From Paractinoplanes atraurantiacus (GTDB taxonomy: Bacteria > Actinomycetota > Actinomycetes > Mycobacteriales > Micromonosporaceae), in contig NZ_OBDY01000011.1 in assembly GCF_900215205.1 (NCBI RefSeq), forward strand, positions 212,808 to 276,807: DNA of 64,000 bases, in the 5' to 3' direction. Both the position numbers and the translations under genes were made by a program. Below the pieces are notes generated by a model. It was not told the DNA's origin. It did not search any database and was given only the letters and a program-made list of their open reading frames with translations. Positions 28,890 through 36,904 of the stretch are shown piece by piece. Every line of letters starts with the position of its first letter. Within the stretch, counting starts at the first letter, position 1.

Positions 28890-29276
28890 TCAGCGATGAC
28901 CCTCGGGCCGCTGGCGCCAGCGGTCCTCCAGGCGGTCCAGGAAGCCTGACTTTCGGGTCTGGCGGGTGCGGCGGGTGGCGGTGCCGCCCACCGCCTGGAG
29001 ATCGGGGGCCGCGCCCCTGCGACGGGACTGCATCGCGAAGGCGGCCGAGCCGAGCATGACGACGAAGCCGGCCACGCCGAGCGGCGTGTTGCTGCTGACC
29101 GTCCCGTAGACGACCAGGGCGAGGCCAAGGATGATCACGAACGCGGCGATGAGGAGCCGGCGCCGTGCGTGGAAACGCGGGTCGCTGGCCCGCACAGCCG
29201 AGGCGAATTTGGGGTCCTCGGCAAGCGACCGCTCGATCTGATCGAACAGCCGCTGCTCGTGCTCCGAGAGCGGCAC
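28890..29276 (-). CDS. DUF3040 small membrane protein
   Basis: 128 aa. The N-terminus PLSEHEQRLFDQIERSLAEDPKFASAV is the DUF3040 signature. Two transmembrane helices follow (about residues 44-63 and 67-85), then a basic tail. The GTG start has GGAGGA 6 nt upstream. This family is widespread in actinobacteria, usually near cell-division or DNA-repair genes, with unknown function. It lies next to dinB on the same strand. Confidence 0.85.
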   Translation of the reverse strand: MPLSEHEQRLFDQIERSLAEDPKFASAVRASDPRFHARRRLLIAAFVIILGLALVVYGTVSSNTPLGVAGFVVMLGSAAFAMQSRRRGAAPDLQAVGGTATRRTRQTRKSGFLDRLEDRWRQRPEGHR

Positions 29277-29377
29277 GGCATTCCTCCCCGGGCGCGTAAC
29301 CGACTCCTCGGGTTGGAGTCGGGGTGTCACTAAGGTAAGTGGCTCGGGACAGCCGTCGGCTGCCTTACCGAGCAAGT

Positions 29378-30673
29378 CTACGAGGGGGTTGGCGGGTCGG
29401 AAAGCGGGACGACCGTCGAGTGCGGGTGATTTTCGGTTCGGCGTAGATCGCTTTGTCCCAAAAGACTGGCCGGACCGACGCTCGCCCGGCCGAACCGGGC
29501 GATCACCGCGTCGGTCGCGGCCTCCGCCTCGCGCCAGCCGCGCTCCGGTTCGCCCAGGCTGAGCTGCCGCGACGTGGTGGCCGCGGCGGTGAGGCCCTCG
29601 ACCCGGACGCCGACCAGACGAATGTGGTCGCGCGCGCCCAGCGCCGTGAACAAATTCCAAACCGTCTCGAAAATCTCACGTGCCACATCGGTGCTCGCCG
29701 GCACCGTGCGAGATCGGTTGACGGTCCGGAAGTCGGCCAGCCTGACCTTGATCGCGATCGTGCGGCCGACGTAGCCGCTCGCGCGCAGACGGGCACCGAC
29801 CTTCTCGGACAGGGCGAGCAGGCTCCGCCGGATCAGCAGCGGGTCGGCGATGTCGGTGTCGAACGTCATCTCGGCGCCGATGGATTTCTCCTCGCGCTCG
29901 GGGCTGACCCGCCGAGGGTCGCGCCCCCACGCCAGCTCGTGCAGGTGGGTGGCCGCGGCGTCGCCGAGCGCCCCGCGGAGCATGCCCACCGGCGCCTGGG
30001 CGATCTCGCCGACCGTGGTGAGCCCGAGCCGGCGCAGCGTCTCGGCGGCCCGCTCCCCCACGCCCCAGAGCGCGTCGACCGGCAGCGGATGGAGGAAGTC
30101 GAGCACGAGATCGTGCGGGACGACGACCACGCCGTCGGGCTTGGCCCGGGTCGAGCCGAGCTTGGCCACGAATTTCGTCGAGGCGACGCCGACCGAGCAG
30201 GTGAGCTGTTGCTCCTCGAGCATGCGCCGGCGGATCAGCTGGGCGATCTCGACGGGCCGCCCGAGCAGCCGCTGGGCGCCGGCCACATCGAGGAAGGCTT
30301 CGTCGGAGGAGAGCGGCTCCACCAGGGGCGTCACGTCCCGGAAGATCGACATGACGGCCCGGGAGGCCTCGCCGATGGCGGGCCCGTCGACCGGCAGGAA
30401 GATCGCCCGCGGGCAGAGCAGGCGGGCCCGGGCGGTGGGCATGGCGCTGCGCACGCCGAACTTCCGCGCCTCATAGCTGGCCGAGCTGACCACGCCGCGC
30501 GGCCCGACACCGCCGACGACCACCGGTTTGCCCCGCAGGGAGGGATCGGCCCGCACGGCAACGGACGCGAAGAAGGCATCCATGTCGACATGCAGAACGG
30601 TGCACCCGGCGTCGTCGGCGTCCGGCCCGAAACGCGGGTCACGCCCTCTCGGCACATCCTGGCTTCGTCCCAC
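29378..30673 (-). CDS. dinB: DNA polymerase IV (Y-family, DinB)
   Basis: Translesion polymerase of the Y family. The catalytic motif HVDMDAFFASV and the YEARKFGVRSAMP block are near the N-terminus, and SSDEAFLDV carries the second acidic pair. The helix-hairpin-helix and little-finger regions follow. The C-terminus contains QLSLGEPE, a plausible beta-clamp-binding motif. I place the start at GTG 30673, giving 431 aa with a roughly 28-residue lead; the open frame runs much further upstream into low-complexity sequence that looks non-coding. No LexA box was seen in front of it. Confidence 0.9.
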   Translation of the reverse strand: MGRSQDVPRGRDPRFGPDADDAGCTVLHVDMDAFFASVAVRADPSLRGKPVVVGGVGPRGVVSSASYEARKFGVRSAMPTARARLLCPRAIFLPVDGPAIGEASRAVMSIFRDVTPLVEPLSSDEAFLDVAGAQRLLGRPVEIAQLIRRRMLEEQQLTCSVGVASTKFVAKLGSTRAKPDGVVVVPHDLVLDFLHPLPVDALWGVGERAAETLRRLGLTTVGEIAQAPVGMLRGALGDAAATHLHELAWGRDPRRVSPEREEKSIGAEMTFDTDIADPLLIRRSLLALSEKVGARLRASGYVGRTIAIKVRLADFRTVNRSRTVPASTDVAREIFETVWNLFTALGARDHIRLVGVRVEGLTAAATTSRQLSLGEPERGWREAEAATDAVIARFGRASVGPASLLGQSDLRRTENHPHSTVVPLSDPPTPS

Positions 30674-31041
30674 GTCACGAAGGCTATCGGCACCCCCTGA
30701 CAAAACAGCGCGGAACAAAACACACATTTCGCTCAAGGGGGAAGGGCGCGGACAAGCAGGGGCGGCACGGCCAAAGATTGGCGCGGCGAGGGGCGCGGCG
30801 CGGGGAGGGGTGGCGGCGCGGGGAGGGCGGCAGCGCGGGAAGGGGCGGCAGCGCGGGAAGGGGCGGCAGCGCGGGAAGGACGGCGCGGCGAGGGGACGGC
30901 GCGGCGAGGGGTGAGCCCAGGAGGGGTGCGCTCCGACGCCGGGCGGCAGGGAGAGCGGGGACGCGCCCAGGAGGTGGTGGACCAGGAAGTGGGGCGCGGA
31001 CAAGAGGGTCGCGCGGAGAGGACGGCTGAGGGGAGGCAGGG
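30674..31041. repeat. GC-rich intergenic sequence with 18-bp tandem repeat
   Basis: No gene in 370 bp. At 30826-30879 the unit GGCGGCAGCGCGGGAAGG is repeated three times in tandem, within a wider purine-rich run (30,780-31,030) of GCGCGGCGAGGGG-like units. Confidence 0.8.
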
Positions 31042-32295
31042 TCAGGTGCGGGCGATCAGGAGGGGGACTGTCATCTCGGTGGCGGTCACTGAGCCGTGGT
31101 AGGCGATCAAGCGGCCCACCGGGGGCGGCTCCCAGCCGCCGGCCAGGGCTACCGCGCGGTTCTGGCAGACGATCACCACGTCGCCTATGCGGGAGCGGTG
31201 GGCGGCGGGGACCGGGCCGAACCAGCCGCCGTCGATGATCTCGTCTCGGGTCATGACCCAGGCGTCGTCGCCCATGACCGACTTCCATGCCGCGATCAGG
31301 TCGGGTGTCGCCGCCGGCGCGGTGTGCAGGTAGCGGACCCGCGGCTCGCCCGCCACCGCCACCACCCCGTCCGACAGCGCCGGATCGTCCGCCATGTCGT
31401 ACCGGGCGGAGGCCGGCACGTTCAGTTGGCCGTGATCGGCGATCACCAGCAGCGCCGAGCGTGGCGGCAGCCCGTGGACCAGCCGGTCGACCAGGCGATC
31501 CACCCCTTGGGCGGCCATCCGCCAGTAGCGCGAGTCAACCCCGTACAAATGGCCGGTCTTGTCCAGATCCGCGTGGTAGCCGTAGACCAGCGACCGCCCG
31601 GCCGCCAGCGCCTCCAGCATCTGATCGGCGAGCTCCGCCCCCTCGGTGGCGCTGCGGAAGGCCGCTCCCCGATAGGCCGCGACCGTCAGGCCGCTCCCCT
31701 CGAACTCCGGCCGCACCACCTGGGTCGCCGTGATCCCCGCGGCCTCGGCCAGCTCGAAGCGTGTCGGCATCGGCTGCCAGGCCGCCGGGTCCGGGTCGTC
31801 GTTCCAGTGGACGTGGTTGAGCAGCCGCCCGTCCGGCCTCAGCGTGGTGAAGCCGAGCACCCCGTGCGCTCCCGGCGGCACCCCCGTGCCCACCGTGACC
31901 AGGCTGACCGGCGTCGTCGAGGGAAACCCGGTGGTCAGGGTCCGTGACGCCAGCTCGTTCAGGACCGGGGTGTACGGCGCGGCGACCGGCAGTTGATGGG
32001 CGCCGAGCCCATCCACGAGCAGCACAGCGATCCGGTCGACCCCGTCCAGCTGCTCCCTCAACCCGAGCGTGTCGGCCGCGTCCGGCACCCCGAGCACCGC
32101 GCTCACGCTGGGAAGAACATCGGCGAGACTGCCCTTGCCGTACGCCGGGGGGACCGGCACAAAAGCCGCGTCCGGCAATCGATCCTCGGGCACCACGAGC
32201 GGCCCGCTCATGGCGGGCTGCGTGTCGGGCGGGATCCGCCCGGTCAGCGCCTCTTCCTCGGACAGTGACGCCGCCGTACGCCGGGGAACCGACAT
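31042..32295 (-). CDS. Alkaline phosphatase / nucleotide pyrophosphatase-family phosphodiesterase
   Basis: 417 aa of the type I phosphodiesterase (alkaline-phosphatase superfamily) fold. Metal-site motifs are visible: LLVDGLGAHQL near residues 92-102, the nucleophile Thr in TTGFPSTTPVSL, the HADLDKTGHLYG block and IADHGQLNV. No signal peptide is seen, so it is probably cytoplasmic. The ATG is 1 bp after the methyltransferase stop, so the two form an operon. The substrate is unknown; nucleotide or phosphate diesters are typical. Confidence 0.85.
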   Translation of the reverse strand: MSVPRRTAASLSEEEALTGRIPPDTQPAMSGPLVVPEDRLPDAAFVPVPPAYGKGSLADVLPSVSAVLGVPDAADTLGLREQLDGVDRIAVLLVDGLGAHQLPVAAPYTPVLNELASRTLTTGFPSTTPVSLVTVGTGVPPGAHGVLGFTTLRPDGRLLNHVHWNDDPDPAAWQPMPTRFELAEAAGITATQVVRPEFEGSGLTVAAYRGAAFRSATEGAELADQMLEALAAGRSLVYGYHADLDKTGHLYGVDSRYWRMAAQGVDRLVDRLVHGLPPRSALLVIADHGQLNVPASARYDMADDPALSDGVVAVAGEPRVRYLHTAPAATPDLIAAWKSVMGDDAWVMTRDEIIDGGWFGPVPAAHRSRIGDVVIVCQNRAVALAGGWEPPPVGRLIAYHGSVTATEMTVPLLIART

Positions 32296-32296
32296 G

Positions 32297-33043
32297 TCAG
32301 GAGTGGCGGGCGAAGACGTGCAGCTGGGAGGCGATGTCGCGGAACGGTGGCCGCGCGGACAGCTCGAGCTCCAGCGCCAGCAGGGCCTGCGGGTCCTCCT
32401 CGACCACGGCGGCCGGCAGGAGGTCGGCCAGGACCCGTACGCCATGGGTCTCCTCCGGCTCGAGTCCCGCCGAGCGCAGGAGAGCCGTCGCACTTTCGGC
32501 GTCGAAACGCCGGCGCAGGGTGTCGCGGGCGCCGGCCCGGCCCTCGGGGTCGGCGGCGACCGCGGCGGCCGAGTTCAGGTGACCGTTGATCGCACGCCCG
32601 AGGATGGCTGCCGCCTTGCTCGCGACCAGCAGGCTCACCGCTCCGCCGGGTCGCAGCGCGGCCGCGATGGCGCTGACCACCGAGGCCGGATCGTCGACGA
32701 CCTCGAGGACCGCGTGGCAGAGCACCAGGTCGGCGCTGGCCGGCTCGACCAGGCCGGCGAGCGCGTCGCCGTCGCCCTGCACGGCCCGGACCCGGTCGGC
32801 CACGCCGGCGTCGGCGGCCCGGCGGGTCAGGGCGGCCAGCGCGTCGGGGCTGGCGTCGACGACGGTGACGGTGTGGCCGGCCTCGGCCAGCGGCACGGCG
32901 AAACCGCCCGTGCCGCCGCCGACGTCGATCACGGTCAGCTCGCGGCCGGCGTTCCGCTCCAGCTCCCGCCGGAGCACCGCCCAGACGGCGGCGGTCCGGG
33001 TGGTCACGAGCGGTCGGGCGGTACGCGTCGATGCGATTTCCAC
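32297..33043 (-). CDS. SAM-dependent methyltransferase
   Basis: 248-aa class I methyltransferase. Motif I is VIDVGGGTGGFAVPL, motif II VVDASPDAL, and the region ADLVLCHAVLEVVDDP corresponds to motif IV. The GTG start at 33043 lies 6 nt behind TACGCT (33055-33050), so the mRNA may be leaderless. It precedes the phosphodiesterase gene by 1 bp. The substrate is not identifiable; the fold resembles the Methyltransf_11/25 groups. Confidence 0.88.
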   Translation of the reverse strand: MEIASTRTARPLVTTRTAAVWAVLRRELERNAGRELTVIDVGGGTGGFAVPLAEAGHTVTVVDASPDALAALTRRAADAGVADRVRAVQGDGDALAGLVEPASADLVLCHAVLEVVDDPASVVSAIAAALRPGGAVSLLVASKAAAILGRAINGHLNSAAAVAADPEGRAGARDTLRRRFDAESATALLRSAGLEPEETHGVRVLADLLPAAVVEEDPQALLALELELSARPPFRDIASQLHVFARHS

Positions 33044-33093
33044 ACGCGCAGCGTAACGGCCCCCGACCCGCACCGCCCTTGTGGAGGCCCCGG

Positions 33094-33495
33094 TCAGAAC
33101 TCGAACAGGACGCCCGTGGCGCGGCGCATCTCGCAGCTGTTGCCGAACTTGTGGGTCCACTTCACCGGCATCCGGCGCCACACGCCGGTGATCTCGGCCG
33201 TCACCGGGGCGTAGATCATCACGCAGGCGGTGGTCTTCGGCTCGATCCGGCCGGGGTCGGCGCCGACCGCGCTCAGCGTCTCGCAGGCCGCCTCGGGCTT
33301 GGGGTGCCCGCCGCCGGAGGGCTCGCAGGCCAGGGTGACCGCCATGGCGAAGCCGGACTCGGACGTGTACTGCAGCTTGAGCGCGACCTTGGGCTCGGCC
33401 GGGCGCGGCGGCGACCCGTAGGGCTTGGGATCGGCGACCGGGCCGGGAAGAAGCGCCGCCAGAGCGGTGACGGATGTGAGCAAAGAAGTGAACAC
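33094..33495 (-). CDS. Subtilisin-inhibitor-like (SSI, I16) secreted protease inhibitor
   Basis: 133 aa with a short signal peptide (SLLTSVTALAALLPGPVA). The mature part matches the Streptomyces subtilisin inhibitor pattern: LACEP...HPKPEAACETLSAVGADPG, a second Cys pair around the reactive loop (CVMIYAPVT) and the C-terminal NSCEMRRATGVLFEF. By alignment to SSI (CPMVYDPV) the P1 residue is Met, in CVM-IY, which suits inhibition of subtilisin-like proteases. The GTG start has GGGGG 5-6 nt upstream. It is the only gene of its transcript that I can see. Confidence 0.85.
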   Translation of the reverse strand: MFTSLLTSVTALAALLPGPVADPKPYGSPPRPAEPKVALKLQYTSESGFAMAVTLACEPSGGGHPKPEAACETLSAVGADPGRIEPKTTACVMIYAPVTAEITGVWRRMPVKWTHKFGNSCEMRRATGVLFEF

Positions 33496-33545
33496 GAAAG
33501 CCCCCTAAAACTGACAAATGACAGCTTAAGGGCAACGAGCGTCGG

Positions 33546-36500
33546 TCACCGGAAGTCGCGGGACGCCGGCGTCACCGGCGGGGTCACGGCTTCGAGGCGG
33601 TCGGCGACCAGGTTGAGCACACCCTCGGCCTTCTCCAGCCGGCCGCGGACAATCAGCGCCGAACTCGTGCGGGCCACCTTCCGGTAGCGCTGCCACAACC
33701 CCGGCGAGCAGGTCACGTTCAGCATCCCGGTCTCGTCCTCGAGGTTCACGAACGTGACACCGCCCGCGGTCGCCGGCCGCTGCCGGTGGGTGACGATGCC
33801 GCCCACCCGGATCCGGGTCCCCGCCTCCACGGCGCCCAGCCGGGAGATCGGCAGCGCGCCCGCCCTGTCCAGCTCGGCCCGGATGAACTGGGCCGGATGC
33901 GAGTCCGGGGACAGCCCGGTGGCCCAGACGTCGGCCACCAGCTCGTCCACCTCGCTCATGCCGGGCAGCATGGGCGCGTCCGTGCCGGTCACCGTGCCCG
34001 GCAGGCGGTCGGGGCGGTCCTGGGCGGCGGCGCCGGCCGCCCACAGGGCCTCGCGCCGGGTCAGCCCGAACCCGGCGAACGCGTCGGCCGTGGCGAGCGC
34101 CTCCAGATGCGCCGTCGTGCATCCGGTCCGGCGGGACAGGTCCGTCATGCTCGTGAAAGGCCCGCGCTCCCGGCGTTCCTCCTCGATGCGCTTGGCCAGC
34201 TCCTCCCCGAGCGTACGAACGGAGGAAAGACCCTGACGCACAGCCGGGCCACCCAATCCCCACGCGTGCGGCGGCTCACCGCGCATCGACCCCCATCGGG
34301 TTTGCGGGGTCGATTCGAGAACGGCCGCGGCGTCGCTGAGATTGATGTCGGGGCGGCGCACCTCCACACCGTGCCGGCGGGCGTCGTCGACCAGTGACTG
34401 CGGCGAATAGAAGCCCATCGGCTGCGCGTTCAGCAGGGCCGCGCAGAAGGCCGCCGGGTGATAGCGCTTGAGCCACGCGCTGGCGTACACCAAATAAGCG
34501 AAACTCATGGCGTGGCTCTCCGGAAAGCCGTAACTCGCGAACGCGGAGAGTTTGAGAAAGAGGTCGTCGGCGAGCTCGCCGGTGATGCCCCGCTCGGCCA
34601 TGCCCTGGTAAAGGCGGCCCTTGATGCGTTCCATCTTCTCGGCCGACCGTTTCGAGCCCATCGCCCGGCGCAGCTGATCGGCCTCGGCCGGGTCGAAGCC
34701 GGCCACGTCGATGGCGAGCTGCATCAACTGCTCCTGAAAGAGCGGCACCCCGAGCGTCTTCTCCAAAGCATTGCGCATGAGGGGGTGCGGATAGGTGATT
34801 TTCTCCAGGCCGTTCTTCCTTCTGATGTACGGATGGACCGAGCCACCCTGAATGGGACCGGGCCGGATGAGCGCGACCTCCACCACCAGGTCGTAGAACT
34901 CGTGCGGCTTGAGCCGGGGAAGGGTCGCCATCTGCGCGCGGCTCTCCACCTGGAAAACGCCGACCGAATCGGCGCGGCACAACATCTCGTACACCTCGGG
35001 GTCGGTCAGATCCATCGATCCGATGTCCAACTCGGACTGAATCATCTCGTGCGCGTACCGCAGCGCCGACAACATGCCCAGGCCGAGCAGATCGAACTTG
35101 ACCAGCTCGATCGCCGCGCAATCGTCCTTGTCCCATTGCAGAACGGTCCGGCCCGGCATCCGCCCCCATTCGACCGGGCACACCTCGATGATCGGCCGGT
35201 CGCAGATCACCATGCCGCCCGAGTGGATGCCGAGGTGCCGCGGAAAATCCTGGACCTGATTGGCGTACGAAATCACCTGCTCCGGAATGTCTTCGACGTC
35301 GACCGTGGCCACACTGCCCCAGCGGTCGATCTGCTTGCTCCACGCGTCCTGCTGCCCCGGCGAGAACCCGAACGCCTTCGCCATGTCCCGCACCGCCGAC
35401 CGCGGCCGATAGGAGATGACGTTGGCGACCTGCGCGGTGTGCTCCCGGCCGTGCTTGCGGTAGACGTGCTGGATGACCTCCTCGCGCCGGTCCGACTCGA
35501 TGTCCACGTCGATGTCGGGCGGCCCGTCCCGCTCCGGGGCCAGGAAGCGCTCGAAGAGCAGGTTGTGGGCGACGGCGTCCACATTGGTGATGCGCAGCGC
35601 GTAACAGACCGCGGAGTTGGCGGCCGACCCGCGCCCCTGCGCGTAGATCCGGTTGTTCCGGCAGAACTCGACAATGTCGTAGACGACCAGGAAATACCCC
35701 GGAAAGCCGAGCTCCTCGATCATGCGTAGCTCGTACTCAATTTGCTCGTACGCCTTGGGGTGCGCCTCCGGGGGCCCGTAGCGGTCGCGGGCACCGCGCA
35801 TGGTGAGCTCCCGCAGCCAGCTCATCTCGGTGTGCCCGTCCTCCGGAATGGGAAAATCGGGAAGCTTCGGCGCGACCAGATTGAGATCGAAGGCGAGATC
35901 CTCACCGAACATGGCCGCGTTGGCCACCGCACCCGGATAAGCGGCGAACCGGCGCGCCATCTCGTCCCCGCTGCGCAGATGAGCGGTACCGGCCGCGGGC
36001 AGCCAGCCGTCGATCTCATCAAGGCTGCGCCGCGCCCGCACCGCGGCCAGGGCGGTGGCCAGCCGCCGCCGGGCCGGAATCGCATAGTGCACGTTGTTGG
36101 TGGCCACCACCTCCAGCCGGCGGCTCTCGGCCAGCGCGAACAGAATGTCGTTCCGGTCGTCGTCATACGGGTCACCGTGCGAGGTCAACTCGACCGCGAC
36201 ATTGGGACGGCCGAAAAGAGCGACAAGCCGATCCAGCTCGTACGCGGCGGCCTCCACTCCCTCGGTGGCGAGAGCCAGAGGAACACTGCCTTTGCGACAA
36301 CCGGTCAGCACGAGTACGTGGTCACGCAGCTCCGCCGCGACATCCTCCAGATCGCCGTACGCGGGACGCCCTTTCTCCCCACCCGCCAGCTGCCCCCGAG
36401 AAATCACCCGGGCCAGCCGGGCATAACCCTCATGACCGTGCGCGAGAGCGAGCAGATGACGCCCCTCAGGGTCGGGCTCCCCGTTCTGCGGCCGCGACAG

Positions 36501-36890
36501 ATCGAGGGACAGCTCGGCGCCGAAAATGGTGGGAAGACCCAGCTCCCGGGCGGCCTGCGAAAACCGGACCACCCCGTAGAACCCGTCATGGTCGGTGACG
36601 GCAAGCCCTTTCAGCCCGAGCCGGGCCGCTTCCTCGGCCAGCTCCTCCGGGTGGCTGGCCCCGTCGAGAAAACTGAAGTTGGTGTGACAGTGCAGCTCGG
36701 CATAAGGGGTGCTGTTCTCGCTCTTGACCAGAGCGGGCGCTTCATACGGCTGCCGCTTACGCGACCAGGCCGGCGAATCCCCACCATCCCCGTCCACCGC
36801 CAGCGGATCGACGACATATTCCGCTTTCTTGCGCCCCGAGAGCGCCCCTTCCAGCTCCGACCAGGGAATACCCGGGTTATTGAAGCCCAT
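33546..36890 (-). CDS. dnaE2: Error-prone DNA polymerase III alpha, DnaE2 (ImuC)
   Basis: 1114-aa C-family polymerase used for damage-induced mutagenesis. The PHP domain begins at about residue 62 (YAELHCHTNFSFLDGASHPEEL). The catalytic region contains PDIDVDIESDRREEVIQHV and GRGSAANSAVCY. A C-terminal OB-fold (RIRVGGIVTHRQRPATAGGVTFVNLEDETG) is present. At about 1,100 aa without the long C-terminal tail it is DnaE2 rather than replicative DnaE1. It lies 14 bp after imuB and is the last gene of the mutasome operon. Confidence 0.95.
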   Translation of the reverse strand: MGFNNPGIPWSELEGALSGRKKAEYVVDPLAVDGDGGDSPAWSRKRQPYEAPALVKSENSTPYAELHCHTNFSFLDGASHPEELAEEAARLGLKGLAVTDHDGFYGVVRFSQAARELGLPTIFGAELSLDLSRPQNGEPDPEGRHLLALAHGHEGYARLARVISRGQLAGGEKGRPAYGDLEDVAAELRDHVLVLTGCRKGSVPLALATEGVEAAAYELDRLVALFGRPNVAVELTSHGDPYDDDRNDILFALAESRRLEVVATNNVHYAIPARRRLATALAAVRARRSLDEIDGWLPAAGTAHLRSGDEMARRFAAYPGAVANAAMFGEDLAFDLNLVAPKLPDFPIPEDGHTEMSWLRELTMRGARDRYGPPEAHPKAYEQIEYELRMIEELGFPGYFLVVYDIVEFCRNNRIYAQGRGSAANSAVCYALRITNVDAVAHNLLFERFLAPERDGPPDIDVDIESDRREEVIQHVYRKHGREHTAQVANVISYRPRSAVRDMAKAFGFSPGQQDAWSKQIDRWGSVATVDVEDIPEQVISYANQVQDFPRHLGIHSGGMVICDRPIIEVCPVEWGRMPGRTVLQWDKDDCAAIELVKFDLLGLGMLSALRYAHEMIQSELDIGSMDLTDPEVYEMLCRADSVGVFQVESRAQMATLPRLKPHEFYDLVVEVALIRPGPIQGGSVHPYIRRKNGLEKITYPHPLMRNALEKTLGVPLFQEQLMQLAIDVAGFDPAEADQLRRAMGSKRSAEKMERIKGRLYQGMAERGITGELADDLFLKLSAFASYGFPESHAMSFAYLVYASAWLKRYHPAAFCAALLNAQPMGFYSPQSLVDDARRHGVEVRRPDINLSDAAAVLESTPQTRWGSMRGEPPHAWGLGGPAVRQGLSSVRTLGEELAKRIEEERRERGPFTSMTDLSRRTGCTTAHLEALATADAFAGFGLTRREALWAAGAAAQDRPDRLPGTVTGTDAPMLPGMSEVDELVADVWATGLSPDSHPAQFIRAELDRAGALPISRLGAVEAGTRIRVGGIVTHRQRPATAGGVTFVNLEDETGMLNVTCSPGLWQRYRKVARTSSALIVRGRLEKAEGVLNLVADRLEAVTPPVTPASRDFR

Positions 36891-36904
36891 GAGATCCCCT
36901 CCGG

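Noticed and set aside
30600..30720. LexA box upstream of dinB
   Set aside because: No TCGAAC-N4-GTTCGA-like sequence was found near the dinB start, so SOS control is not claimed.
30674..31288. N-terminal extension of DinB to 636 residues
   Set aside because: The extra 200 residues translate the GC-rich repeat tract (Arg/Pro/Ala), with no domain. The GTG at 30673 gives a normal Pol IV length.
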